Shown: positions 50,696 through 59,103, numbered from the stretch's first letter. The stretch: 64,000 nt of DNA from CAIODY01 sp046051225 (GCA_046051225.1 JBJOOR010000014.1:1-64000), one strand, 5' to 3'. Notes: generated from the letters alone by a model not told the origin. Translations and numbers: made by a program.

Positions 50696-50698
50696 ACA

Positions 50699-51007
50699 AT
50701 GAAAGAAATATTTATTGACAACTACATTTACTTATCGCTTGCATTATTTGTAATTGGTGTGGTAGGTGTAATGACAAGAAGAAACGCCATTATTATTTTT
50801 ATGTGTATTGAACTCATGTTGAATGCCGTAAACTTAATGTTGGTAGCATTTAGTGCAAAATTAGGCGATGCCGCAGGGCAAATGTTTGTATTTTTTATTA
50901 TGACAGTAGCCGCCGCCGAAGTGGCTGTGGGCTTGGCTATTATCGTAATGATTTACAGAAATACCCGAAGCATTGATATTAATGTAGCTAATAAATTAAA
51001 ATGGTAA
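50699..51007 (+). CDS. nuoK: NADH-quinone oxidoreductase subunit K
   Basis: Small membrane-arm subunit of complex I, homologous to MrpC. The 102-aa product has three helices (YLSLALFVIGVVGVMTRR, AIIIFMCIELMLNAVNLML, MFVFFIMTVAAAEVAVGLAI) with the two conserved membrane glutamates, in CIELM and AAAEVAVG, that take part in proton transfer. ATG is 3 bases after the hepT stop. No separate promoter box was seen, so it appears to depend on transcription through the toxin-antitoxin pair. Confidence 0.96.
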   Translation: MKEIFIDNYIYLSLALFVIGVVGVMTRRNAIIIFMCIELMLNAVNLMLVAFSAKLGDAAGQMFVFFIMTVAAAEVAVGLAIIVMIYRNTRSIDINVANKLKW

Positions 51008-51034
51008 GCTTTAGTTAATCGAAAAAAGTTAATG

Positions 51035-51080
51035 GTTATTAGGAATACATTTTCAACTTTTAAATTGTTTACCTAATAAC
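51035..51080. repeat. Intergenic hairpin repeat between nuoK and nuoL
   Basis: Perfect 9-bp arms GTTATTAGG (51035-51043) and CCTAATAAC (51072-51080), followed by AATAACAAATAACTTT just before nuoL. A similar arrangement (GTTATTA / TAATAAC then AATAACCAATAACTTT) is found at 56832-56900 before the PiT gene, so these look like copies of one small repeat. Confidence 0.5.
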
Positions 51081-51116
51081 GAATAACTTAATAACAAATA
51101 ACTTTCTTCAAATAAA

Positions 51117-53000
51117 ATGAAACTCGAAATCATCAGCATACTTATTCTTCTTTCGCCATTTGTTGGTTTTTTAATCAATGGCTTGTTTGGTAAGAATTTA
51201 TCTAAATCATTAATTGGTATTATTGGTAGCGGCGCTTTGTTGGCTTCATTTGTAGGCACATTGGCTTTGTTTTTTAAGGATGCTACTTTTACCACCCACT
51301 TATTTAATTTTTTTGAAATAGGAAATTTTAAAGCCGAAGTAGCTCTACAAATAGACCATTTAAGTTTAATGATGATGTGCATCATTACAGGTATTGGTTT
51401 CTTGATTCATGTTTATTCTATTGGTTATATGCATGATGATGCAGGCTATCATAAATTCTTTGCGTACTTAAATTTATTTGTATTCAGTATGCTTACATTG
51501 GTAATGGGCGCAAGCTATTTATTAATGTTTTTTGGATGGGAAGGCGTAGGCTTATGTTCATACTTATTAATCGGTTTTTGGTTTAAAAATCAGGAATATA
51601 ATAACGCGGCAAAAAAAGCATTCATCATGAATCGTATTGGCGATTTAGGATTTTTGATGGGTATGTTTGGCTTGTACCAATATGTAGGCAGTTTAGAATA
51701 TGCTAATGTAATGGCATTCAATTTTTCTTCCATTCCAACACCATCATTAGTGATGATTACCATGTGTTTGTTTGTAGGCGCAATGGGAAAATCAGCACAG
51801 TTGCCACTTTACACTTGGTTGCCCGATGCAATGGCTGGGCCTACGCCAGTTTCAGCATTGATACATGCAGCCACAATGGTAACAGCAGGTATTTATATGA
51901 TTGTGCGTAGCAATGTTTTCTTCTCATTAGCACCATTCACGATGGAATTTATTGCCATCATTGGTTTAGCTACAGCCCTGTTTGCAGGCTCGATTGCGCT
52001 GTATCAAAAAGATATTAAAAAGGTGTTGGCGTATTCAACAGTAAGTCAGTTGGGCTATATGTTTTTAGCATTGGGTGTTGGTGCATTTACCAGCGGCATG
52101 TTTCATTTAATGACACATGCTTTCTTCAAAGCCTTGCTGTTCTTGGGCGCAGGCTCGGTGATACATGCGATGAGTGGCGAACAAGACATCACAAAAATGG
52201 GTGGCTTAGCAAAAAAAATACCGATTACTTTCTGGACATTTACCATTGGTGTTTTAGCAATTGTTGGTTTTCCGTTTACCAGCGGTTTTGTTTCTAAAGA
52301 TGAAATTTTAGTAGCCGTTTATAATCATAATAAAATCTATTTTGCTTTAGCCGTAATAGGTGCTTTGATGACTATTTTTTATATGCTGCGACTATATTTT
52401 TTAACTTTCTTCGGCACATTTAGAGGCACACATGAACAAGAACATCACTTGCACGAATCTCCTTCAACGATGACTTTGCCATTAATTATTTTAGCTGTAT
52501 TAAGTTTATTGGGTGGTGCATTTCAATTGCCCGAAATGGTTCACGGACATCCTTATTTGAATAATTTTTTAAGTACAATTGTTGCCACAAAAGCCGAACA
52601 CGAAGAAGGTATGTTTGGTATCATCATGTTGGCAGCAACTATTATTGGCTTGGCAATTATTTATTTTATTACGAAAAAGAAATTTGCTGTAAGTGTTTAT
52701 AATGCTGAATACACAGGCATTGGCAAGGTGTTAGAAAATAAATATTATGTAGATGAAGCCTATGATTTTTTATTTGTAAAACCTACAATGGCAGCTTCAA
52801 AATTATGGCAGCAATACTTTGATAATAAAGTGGTAGATGGCTTAGTATTTATGACAGGTAAATTAGTTACTTGGAGCGGCACTACATTAAAATATGTTCA
52901 GAATGGTTTTATAGGGTCTTACATTTTTATGATGGTATGTGCTATCGCCATTATATTAGGTTTAAACCTGATGAGAATTTTTCACATTTGGTTTTTTTAA
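51117..53000 (+). CDS. nuoL: NADH-quinone oxidoreductase subunit L
   Basis: Distal antiporter-like proton-pumping subunit of complex I. The 627-aa product has about 15-16 helices, the conserved FFGWEGVGLCSYLLIGFW region (with the key glutamate) near residue 140, the broken-helix segment TPVSALIHAATMVTAGIYM near 245, the GALMTIFYMLRLYFLTF stretch near 420, and a C-terminal region (about 480-627) that fits the long lateral helix plus a final membrane anchor. Full length for the family. Starts with ATG 109 bases after nuoK, the gap holding a small hairpin repeat. Confidence 0.96.
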   Translation: MKLEIISILILLSPFVGFLINGLFGKNLSKSLIGIIGSGALLASFVGTLALFFKDATFTTHLFNFFEIGNFKAEVALQIDHLSLMMMCIITGIGFLIHVYSIGYMHDDAGYHKFFAYLNLFVFSMLTLVMGASYLLMFFGWEGVGLCSYLLIGFWFKNQEYNNAAKKAFIMNRIGDLGFLMGMFGLYQYVGSLEYANVMAFNFSSIPTPSLVMITMCLFVGAMGKSAQLPLYTWLPDAMAGPTPVSALIHAATMVTAGIYMIVRSNVFFSLAPFTMEFIAIIGLATALFAGSIALYQKDIKKVLAYSTVSQLGYMFLALGVGAFTSGMFHLMTHAFFKALLFLGAGSVIHAMSGEQDITKMGGLAKKIPITFWTFTIGVLAIVGFPFTSGFVSKDEILVAVYNHNKIYFALAVIGALMTIFYMLRLYFLTFFGTFRGTHEQEHHLHESPSTMTLPLIILAVLSLLGGAFQLPEMVHGHPYLNNFLSTIVATKAEHEEGMFGIIMLAATIIGLAIIYFITKKKFAVSVYNAEYTGIGKVLENKYYVDEAYDFLFVKPTMAASKLWQQYFDNKVVDGLVFMTGKLVTWSGTTLKYVQNGFIGSYIFMMVCAIAIILGLNLMRIFHIWFF

Positions 53001-53031
53001 TTAATTTTTTAGCTAAATTTTATTCGAAATA

Positions 53032-54456
53032 ATGATTCCAATTTTACTCATACTTATTCCTTTAATTACTGGCTTGGCTTTGCTGTTTATTAATAAACCA
53101 CAAAGCAAATCAATAGCAGTAGGTTTTAGTTTTATCAATGCTGTTATTACCATTGCGGCAGCCTATTTTTATTATCATAATCTTAATTTATCAATGCTTG
53201 ATGCCAATATCAATTTGTTTGGCATCAACTTTTTATTTACTTTATTTGAAGATGGAAATAACCTAGCCTTGGCAATGGTTTTATTAACCAATATTTTATA
53301 TCCTATTATTCTTTTAACGGCTGATAAAAATGTAAAAAATACAGGCGTATTTTTTGGTTTAATGTTGTTAATTCAAGCAGGATTAGTTGGCGTTTTTGAA
53401 GCACAAGATTTAATTTCATTTTATGTATTTTTCGAAATGGGTTTAGTGCCAGCCTACTTCTTAATAAGTCTTTGGGGCAGTGGCGAAAACCGTTCGGATA
53501 TAGCATTCAAATTTTTTGTGTATACATTATTTGGTAGCTTAATCATGTTGGTAGCTATTATCTTTTTAATTGTAAAAAGCGGCATGGGTTTTCATACCGA
53601 TTTTGGAACCATTATGGCAACAGCAAAATCATTAGACTATAGAACACAATTGCAATTGGCAGGTATGTTTTTATTAGCATTTATGATTAAAATGCCTATG
53701 TTTCCGTTTCATACATGGCAACCAAAAGCTTATGCAGCAGCGCCAACATCAGTTACGATGGTGCTTTCAGCATTAATGGCAAAAATGGGATTGTATGGTA
53801 TTATTCGTTTTGTGCTTACACCATTTCCATTAGCATATCATAGTTTACAACCGTATATGATGGGCTTGGCAATTTTCGGTGTTATTTATGCCGCTATTAT
53901 CGCCATTCAAAAAAATGATTTAAAAGCACTATTGGCTTACTCATCAATATCACACATGGCATTAATGGCAGCAGGTGTTTTTGCATTTAATTTAGGCGCT
54001 TACGAAGCCAGTGTTTTTCAAATGTTTAACCATGGAATAATTGTAGTTGGATTGTTGTATGCTGTTGAATTAATTTACAAACAAACAGGCACTTACGAAA
54101 TTAGCAAATTAGGTGGTGTAGCTACCAAAGCTCCACGATTAGCAGTATGTTTTTTAATTATGTTATTAGCATCAGTTGGGTTGCCATTAACCAATGGTTT
54201 TGTGGGTGAATTTTTATTATTAAAAGGAATATTTGATTACAAACATTTGGCAGGATTAGCGGCTGGTATTACAATTATTTTAGGTGCAGTTTATATGTTC
54301 AAAGCATACCAATATAGTATGTATGGCAATACCAACGCAACAACCGAAAACCTAAAAGATATTTCGATAAATGAGTTATTAATTTGGGCTCCGTTAATTG
54401 CATTGGTAATTGCATTAGGCGTATTTCCAAATTTATTTTTGAACTTGATTTTTTAA
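53032..54456 (+). CDS. nuoM: NADH-quinone oxidoreductase subunit M
   Basis: Antiporter-like proton-pumping subunit of complex I. The 474-aa product has about 14 helices, with the FFEMGLVPAYFLISLWG segment (key glutamate) near residue 134, FMIKMPMFPFHTWQPKAYAAAPTSV near 220, and the broken-helix GLYGIIRF region after it. The HMALMAAGVFAFN histidine-containing segment near 310 and FVGEFLLLKG near 390 are also conserved. ATG start 31 bases after nuoL. Confidence 0.96.
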   Translation: MIPILLILIPLITGLALLFINKPQSKSIAVGFSFINAVITIAAAYFYYHNLNLSMLDANINLFGINFLFTLFEDGNNLALAMVLLTNILYPIILLTADKNVKNTGVFFGLMLLIQAGLVGVFEAQDLISFYVFFEMGLVPAYFLISLWGSGENRSDIAFKFFVYTLFGSLIMLVAIIFLIVKSGMGFHTDFGTIMATAKSLDYRTQLQLAGMFLLAFMIKMPMFPFHTWQPKAYAAAPTSVTMVLSALMAKMGLYGIIRFVLTPFPLAYHSLQPYMMGLAIFGVIYAAIIAIQKNDLKALLAYSSISHMALMAAGVFAFNLGAYEASVFQMFNHGIIVVGLLYAVELIYKQTGTYEISKLGGVATKAPRLAVCFLIMLLASVGLPLTNGFVGEFLLLKGIFDYKHLAGLAAGITIILGAVYMFKAYQYSMYGNTNATTENLKDISINELLIWAPLIALVIALGVFPNLFLNLIF

Positions 54457-54465
54457 AAATTAATT

Positions 54466-55905
54466 ATGCTACTTCAATCGATATTAATGAATAGTTTTTT
54501 TGCTGAATTACAATCCAACCCCATCATTGCATTGGCTTTGTTTGGTGTAGTAAGTATGTTTTTAGGTGTATTGCCTAAAGTTAAAGATTGGATTTTAACC
54601 ATTGGATTATTTGGCTTATTAGCGGCTTGGAGCGTAACAGTGATGAATTGGAATACCCATATTCCGCATTTCGCTATGCTTACTTTCGATAATTTTTCGT
54701 TAGCATTTTTAGCCACAGCCATTGCCTTTACCATCCTTATTTTTTTACTAACCGATCATAAAGAATACGAAGAAATTCACCATCGTGCCGAGTTTTATGC
54801 CTTGTTCTTTTTCAGTTTATGTGGTGTAGCATTAATGCTATCATTCAGTAATTTATTAATGTTATTTATCGGTATCGAAATTTTATCTGTTTCATTATAT
54901 ATTATGGCAGGTTTTCGTAAAAAAGATTTATTAAGCAACGAAGCATCATTAAAATATTTTTTGATGGGTGCATTTGCAACAGGCTTTTTATTATTAGGAA
55001 TTGCGTTGGTTTATGGTTCAACAGGTTCGTTCGATTTAGCAGTAATACATGCAAAAGGAAAAATGTTGGGCGATCAAATTAATCCATTATACTCATGCGG
55101 TATTATTTTATTAATTGTAGCCATGGGCTTTAAAGTAAGCGCTGCACCATTTCATTTTTGGGCACCCGATGTATATCAAGGCGCACCAACAACATCAACA
55201 GCATTTATGAGCACAGTAGTTAAAATAGCTGGCTTTGGCGCATTTTATCGGCTAATGTATGGCGCATTTGAATATAGCATTGGTATGTGGTCGGCAACTA
55301 TTATTGCTATGATTGTATTAACCTTATTAATTGGTAATTTAATAGCTACCCGTCAACACAATTTCAAACGCATGTTGGCGTATTCATCTATATCTCATGC
55401 AGGGTTTATGCTCATGACTATACTTTGTGTAGCAGGCTTACACAATGGTGCTACAGCCAATTTATTATTGTATGTAGTAGGCTACGGCGCTGCATCTATC
55501 ATTGCTTTCACGGTTTTACAATTGGTACATTATAAAACAGGATCAGACGAAATGGAAGCATTTAATGGCTTAGCCAAGCGTAATCCATTTTTAGCTGTTT
55601 CATTAGTTATTGCTATGTGTTCAATGGCTGGTATTCCGCTTACAGCAGGCTTTTTTGGTAAATTTTATATGCTATCAAGCATTGTAGAACAAGGCTATTT
55701 ATGGTTAGCAATAGCAGCAGTATTATGTTCGGCAATCAGTTTTTATTATTATTTTATGGTAATAAAAGCCATGTACTCAAAAGAAAGCGAAACCGAAAAC
55801 ATTCAAATCAACCCATCGCATTTATTTGTATTGATAGTTTGTTTAGCAGCTATTTTTGTATTCGGTATAGCTCCGTTTATCATTCGGGGTTTATTAACTG
55901 TTTAA
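54466..55905 (+). CDS. nuoN: NADH-quinone oxidoreductase subunit N
   Basis: Third antiporter-like membrane subunit of complex I. The 479-aa product has about 14 helices, the LFIGIEILSVSLYIMAGF region (key glutamate) near residue 137, FKVSAAPFHFWAPDVYQGAPT near 222 and the SSISHAGFML segment near 308. It ends the nuo gene block. An alternative ATG a few codons downstream (54487) cannot be excluded. No clear terminator follows; a small hairpin (55922-55974) and a tRNA gene come next. Confidence 0.95.
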   Translation: MLLQSILMNSFFAELQSNPIIALALFGVVSMFLGVLPKVKDWILTIGLFGLLAAWSVTVMNWNTHIPHFAMLTFDNFSLAFLATAIAFTILIFLLTDHKEYEEIHHRAEFYALFFFSLCGVALMLSFSNLLMLFIGIEILSVSLYIMAGFRKKDLLSNEASLKYFLMGAFATGFLLLGIALVYGSTGSFDLAVIHAKGKMLGDQINPLYSCGIILLIVAMGFKVSAAPFHFWAPDVYQGAPTTSTAFMSTVVKIAGFGAFYRLMYGAFEYSIGMWSATIIAMIVLTLLIGNLIATRQHNFKRMLAYSSISHAGFMLMTILCVAGLHNGATANLLLYVVGYGAASIIAFTVLQLVHYKTGSDEMEAFNGLAKRNPFLAVSLVIAMCSMAGIPLTAGFFGKFYMLSSIVEQGYLWLAIAAVLCSAISFYYYFMVIKAMYSKESETENIQINPSHLFVLIVCLAAIFVFGIAPFIIRGLLTV

Positions 55906-55921
55906 AATAAATGGATAATTT

Positions 55922-55974
55922 GTATTGAGTTTTTATCATTCATTACCCAATACACATTACTCATTTCTCAATAC
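55922..55974. repeat. Small hairpin after nuoN
   Basis: Perfect 8-bp arms GTATTGAG (55922-55929) and CTCAATAC (55967-55974). The enclosed sequence (CATTACCCAATACACATTACTCATT) is built of repeating ATTAC/ATAC words. There is no T run, so this is probably another intergenic repeat, not a terminator. Confidence 0.45.
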
Positions 55975-55991
55975 TAAAAACTAATTTCCAC

Positions 55992-56063
55992 GGCTACGTA
56001 GTACAATGGATAGTATAAGAGTTTCCGAAGCTCCAGATTCAGGTTCGATTCCTGACGAAGCCA
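55992..56063 (+). tRNA. tRNA-Arg (anticodon CCG)
   Basis: A 72-base cloverleaf: acceptor GGCTACG/CGAAGCC, D stem GTAC/GTAT, anticodon loop TTCCGAA with CCG at 56025-56027, T stem TCAGG/CCTGA with loop TTCGATT, discriminator A. CCA is not encoded. Two positions do not pair: A5 against A68 in the acceptor stem and A27 against C43 in the anticodon stem. Other Bacteroidota versions that I recall have T at position 5 and a paired 27-43. It would read CGG arginine codons. Confidence 0.88.
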
Positions 56064-56174
56064 CATTGTTTGTTATTAGTAAAATTCAATATTAATTTAT
56101 CGTTAATAAATCGTTGCTTAATTATTAAAGAGTAATTTAGAATTATACATTTGCAAAAAATTAAAATAATTACA

Positions 56175-56822
56175 ATGGCACTAGATTCAATCTTTCAATT
56201 TTTTGTACCAAAAGATCGTAAGTTTTTTACGTTGTTTGATGAGCAAGCATCTAATCTTGTCTTGATAGCCGAAGCATTAAATAAATTAGTAAATGCTAAT
56301 TCGCCCGAGAAACAACGCCATTTAGAAAAAGAAATTGAACGCCTTGAACATGTATTAGACCAATGCGCTCATCGTATTTTTTTAGAATTGGGCAAAACTT
56401 TTATTACACCATTTGATAGAGAGGATATTCATCGTTTAACTTCATCTATTGATGAAATTGCCGATTATATTCATGGTGCAAGTAAGCGCATGGGAATGTA
56501 TAAAATAGAGCAATCAACTCCAGCAATGATAAAATTAGCGGAGTTGATTTATCAAAGTACTATTGAATTGCAAAAGGCAATTAATGAATTGCGCAATCTT
56601 AAAAATTTAAGAAATATTACAGATGCTTGCGTACGTTTAAACAGCATCGAAAATCATGCAGATGATATTTACGATACTGCTGTTGCAGATTTATTTGAAA
56701 ATGAAAAGGATGCTATTCATTTAATTAAAATGAAAGAAGTATTATCAGCTTTAGAAACTGCTACAGATATGGCCGAAGATGCAGCCAATGTATTAGAATC
56801 TATTATTGTGAAAACAAGTTAA
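56175..56822 (+). CDS. DUF47 family protein (PhoU-like, phosphate transport accessory)
   Basis: A 215-aa all-helical protein of the DUF47/PhoU-like family, which accompanies PiT phosphate transporters and is thought to regulate them. Starts MALDSIFQFFVPKDRKFFTLF, with family segments LIAEALNKLV, FDREDIHRLTSSIDEIADYI near residue 80 and EVLSALETATDMAEDAANVLE near 190; the acidic E/D-xxx-D pairs fit metal binding. An in-frame TTG at 56151 forms the end of a TACATTTG box (56146-56153), so ATG 56175 is the start. The PiT gene follows after 90 bases. Confidence 0.93.
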   Translation: MALDSIFQFFVPKDRKFFTLFDEQASNLVLIAEALNKLVNANSPEKQRHLEKEIERLEHVLDQCAHRIFLELGKTFITPFDREDIHRLTSSIDEIADYIHGASKRMGMYKIEQSTPAMIKLAELIYQSTIELQKAINELRNLKNLRNITDACVRLNSIENHADDIYDTAVADLFENEKDAIHLIKMKEVLSALETATDMAEDAANVLESIIVKTS

Positions 56823-56831
56823 TTGTTAATC

Positions 56832-56871
56832 GTTATTAGTTAATCGTAAAAAAACTTTTATACGTAATAAC
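56832..56871. repeat. Intergenic hairpin repeat between the DUF47 and PiT genes
   Basis: Arms GTTATTA (56832-56838) and TAATAAC (56865-56871), followed by AATAACCAATAACTTTTA before the PiT start. It matches in layout the repeat at 51035-51080 before nuoL. Confidence 0.45.
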
Positions 56872-56912
56872 ATTCTAACTCAATAACCAATAACTTTTAT
56901 CTGAATAAACAA

Positions 56913-57998
56913 ATGGAATTATTAATTATTATTATCATACTGGCTTTGATTTTCGACTATATCAATGGTTTTCATGATGCCGCCAACTCTATAGCTACAG
57001 TAGTTTCTACGAAAGTACTTTCGCCATTTCAGGCAGTAATGTGGGCTGCATTTTTTAATGCTATTGTATTATTTCTTTGTCAAAATAAATTGTTGGGTTT
57101 CGAATTTAAAGTGGCCGATGCAGTAGCTAAAATTGTAAAAACAGATGCCATTGATTTGTACGTTATTTTAGCTGGATTGGTGGCTGCCATCATCTGGAAT
57201 TTAATTACTTGGTGGTATGGCATTCCATCTTCATCATCGCACACATTAATGGGCGGTTTTGCAGGCGCAGCCATAGCCAAAGCAGGTTTTGGCGTATTGG
57301 CTGATGTGGGCAAAATTTATCAAACCATTGCTTTTATTTTTTTAGCACCATTAATTGGAATGCTGTTGGCATACATTATCACAGTTATTATTCTGCACAT
57401 TTGTGCAAGAACCAATCCATCGAAAGCAGATAAATGGTTTCGGAAATTGCAGTTGGTTTCATCAGCAGCATTTAGTTTGGGGCATGGTAGTAATGATGCA
57501 CAAAAAGTGATGGGAATTATTGCTGCAGCATTATTAGTTTACAAAACACAAACTCTAGGATTAGCCAAGGATGCGATTTCTGCCGATTCATGGAATAATG
57601 TAATTGCAATAATGAAAGATGGCAAACAAAAAATAACTCACATTCCAACTTGGGTTGAAATTTCATGTTTTTTAGCAATCGCATTAGGCACATTAAGCGG
57701 TGGTTGGAAAATTATTAAAACCATGGGAACCAAGATTACCAAAGTAACTCCATTAGAAGGTGTGGCTGCTGAAAGTGCTGGCGCAATAACTTTGTATGCC
57801 ACTCAAGCATTAGGTATTCCTGTTTCAACTACACATACCATCACTGGTTCAATAGTAGGTGTTGGCTTATCAAAGCGTTTGTCGGCGGTTCGTTGGGGCG
57901 TTACTATTAATTTGCTTTGGGCTTGGGTTTTAACCATTCCTGTTAGTGGATTAATGGGCGCATTAATTTATTATATCACCACTTTTTTTACCAAATAA
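56913..57998 (+). CDS. pitA: Inorganic phosphate transporter, PiT family
   Basis: Low-affinity phosphate carrier of the inner membrane, moving metal-phosphate with protons or sodium. The 361-aa product has about ten helices and the two inverted PiT signatures: DYINGFHDAANSIATVVSTKVL near residue 14 and SLGHGSNDAQKVMGIIAAAL near 188, with GIPSSSSHTLMGGFAGAAIA near 105 and GIPVSTTHTITGSIVGVGL near 305. The gene pairs with DUF47 upstream, the usual arrangement in this phylum. Confidence 0.94.
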   Translation: MELLIIIIILALIFDYINGFHDAANSIATVVSTKVLSPFQAVMWAAFFNAIVLFLCQNKLLGFEFKVADAVAKIVKTDAIDLYVILAGLVAAIIWNLITWWYGIPSSSSHTLMGGFAGAAIAKAGFGVLADVGKIYQTIAFIFLAPLIGMLLAYIITVIILHICARTNPSKADKWFRKLQLVSSAAFSLGHGSNDAQKVMGIIAAALLVYKTQTLGLAKDAISADSWNNVIAIMKDGKQKITHIPTWVEISCFLAIALGTLSGGWKIIKTMGTKITKVTPLEGVAAESAGAITLYATQALGIPVSTTHTITGSIVGVGLSKRLSAVRWGVTINLLWAWVLTIPVSGLMGALIYYITTFFTK

Positions 57999-58001
57999 TT
58001 T

Positions 58002-58457
58002 ATGCAACCGCTTTTTATTAAAAACGAAATACTAATTAACGCTTCTAAAAATATTGTTTGGGATGTGTTAGTTAGACCCGAACATACCAAAAAATATATG
58101 TTTGGTTGCGAAACAGTTTCGGATTGGAATGTAGGCAGTTCGCTACTTTGGAAGGGAAGTTATGAAGGCAACGAAATGGTTTTTGTAAAGGGGAATATCG
58201 TAGAATTAGCGCCCAATGAATTATTGGTTTACACCGTTATCGACCCAAATAATACAGCTATGATTGATGTCCCCGAAAATTATTTAATCGTTACTTATTC
58301 ATTAGTTGAAGAAAATAATCAAACTAAATTAACTGTAACACAAGGCGATTATAATAAAGTATTAGAAGGCGAAAAAAGATACAAAGAATCGTACAATAAT
58401 GGCGAAGGTTGGAATCCGATTTTAGTAGAAATAAAAAAAGTGGCTGAAAGTATTTAA
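58002..58457 (+). CDS. SRPBCC-domain protein (AHSA1-like)
   Basis: A 151-aa protein of the START/SRPBCC fold, with the AHSA1-like pattern: N-terminal strand IKNEILINASKNIVWDVLVRPEH, central VGSSLLWKGSYEGNEMVFVKG, then LVTYSLVEENNQTKLTVTQG and a long C-terminal helix. These proteins bind a hydrophobic ligand in a cavity; ligand unknown. The gene starts 3 bases after the PiT gene, which suggests cotranscription, and its stop codon overlaps the stop of the opposing GNAT gene. Confidence 0.88.
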   Translation: MQPLFIKNEILINASKNIVWDVLVRPEHTKKYMFGCETVSDWNVGSSLLWKGSYEGNEMVFVKGNIVELAPNELLVYTVIDPNNTAMIDVPENYLIVTYSLVEENNQTKLTVTQGDYNKVLEGEKRYKESYNNGEGWNPILVEIKKVAESI

Positions 58458-58960
58458 ACCGATTTTTCGTAATACATCAGCAATTCATCATCCATTGTAA
58501 TTTCCTTTTTAAAATGCAAGCCTAATCTTTCAATTAATTTTATGGAAGATTGATTTTCGGCAATGGTAATGGCTGCAATAGTTTCTATTTGCAATTTTTC
58601 TTTTGCAAAATTTAAAGTAGCATAGGCAGCTTCAAAAGCAAAACCTTGCTTATTGTAAATGGGTAAAAATGCAAATCCGATATCTATAAATTCTAATTCA
58701 TCACGTTTTATTAAGCCACATAATCCTATTAAATTTTTGTTGTTTTTTAATTCAACAGCCCAAAAACCAAAACCATTTTTTTGCGAATAATCATTCAATT
58801 TATTAATGTATTGCAAGGCATCATTTGTTGAATGAATATTTCTATTGCCAATATATTTTAGCCAACCTTCGGTGTTTAATAACTTAATAATAAACTGTGC
58901 ATCTTGCGTCGAAAACTCACGAATGGTAAGTCTTTCGGTTTCAAATATTATTTTCATCAT
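58454..58960 (-). CDS. GNAT-family N-acetyltransferase (RimJ/RimL type)
   Basis: A 168-aa acetyltransferase that would use acetyl-CoA to acetylate an amine of a protein N-terminus or a small molecule. Starts MMKIIFETERLTIREFSTQD, with the family's FGFWAVELKNNKNLIGLCGL segment near residue 70, GFAFLPIYNKQGFAFEAAYA near 105 (corresponding to the acetyl-CoA-binding motif) and AENQSSIKLIERLGLHF near 140. Substrate unknown. Convergent with the SRPBCC gene, sharing bases of both stop codons. Confidence 0.9.
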   Translation of the reverse strand: MMKIIFETERLTIREFSTQDAQFIIKLLNTEGWLKYIGNRNIHSTNDALQYINKLNDYSQKNGFGFWAVELKNNKNLIGLCGLIKRDELEFIDIGFAFLPIYNKQGFAFEAAYATLNFAKEKLQIETIAAITIAENQSSIKLIERLGLHFKKEITMDDELLMYYEKSV

Positions 58961-59016
58961 TCATTTTTAATGGATGCAAAATAATAAAACAAATTTCAAC
59001 TCGTTTCGTATCATGT

Positions 59017-59103
59017 AATTAGCATCTTCGAAAATTCACAACTCCTCTCTGTAGGATAGGATAAAGTTAGGTCATAAAAGAGTAATTTTCGAAGATGCTA
59101 ATT
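59017..59103. repeat. Perfect 20-bp inverted repeat around a 47-base spacer
   Basis: Left arm AATTAGCATCTTCGAAAATT (59017-59036) and right arm AATTTTCGAAGATGCTAATT (59084-59103) are exact reverse complements. The 47-base spacer includes CTCCTCTCTGTAGGATAGG. It lies in the divergent gap between the GNAT and exbB genes, not downstream of any gene, so it is not a simple terminator. A small non-autonomous element or a regulatory hairpin are the main options. Confidence 0.85.

Noticed and set aside
50002..50698. A transposon carrying the HepT-MntA pair
   Set aside because: No transposase gene, terminal inverted repeats or target duplication were seen at the edges; only a short CTTTGTG-type repeat is present on the left.
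59017..59103. Rho-independent terminator
   Set aside because: It lies in front of two divergent genes, has a 47-base loop and no T run.
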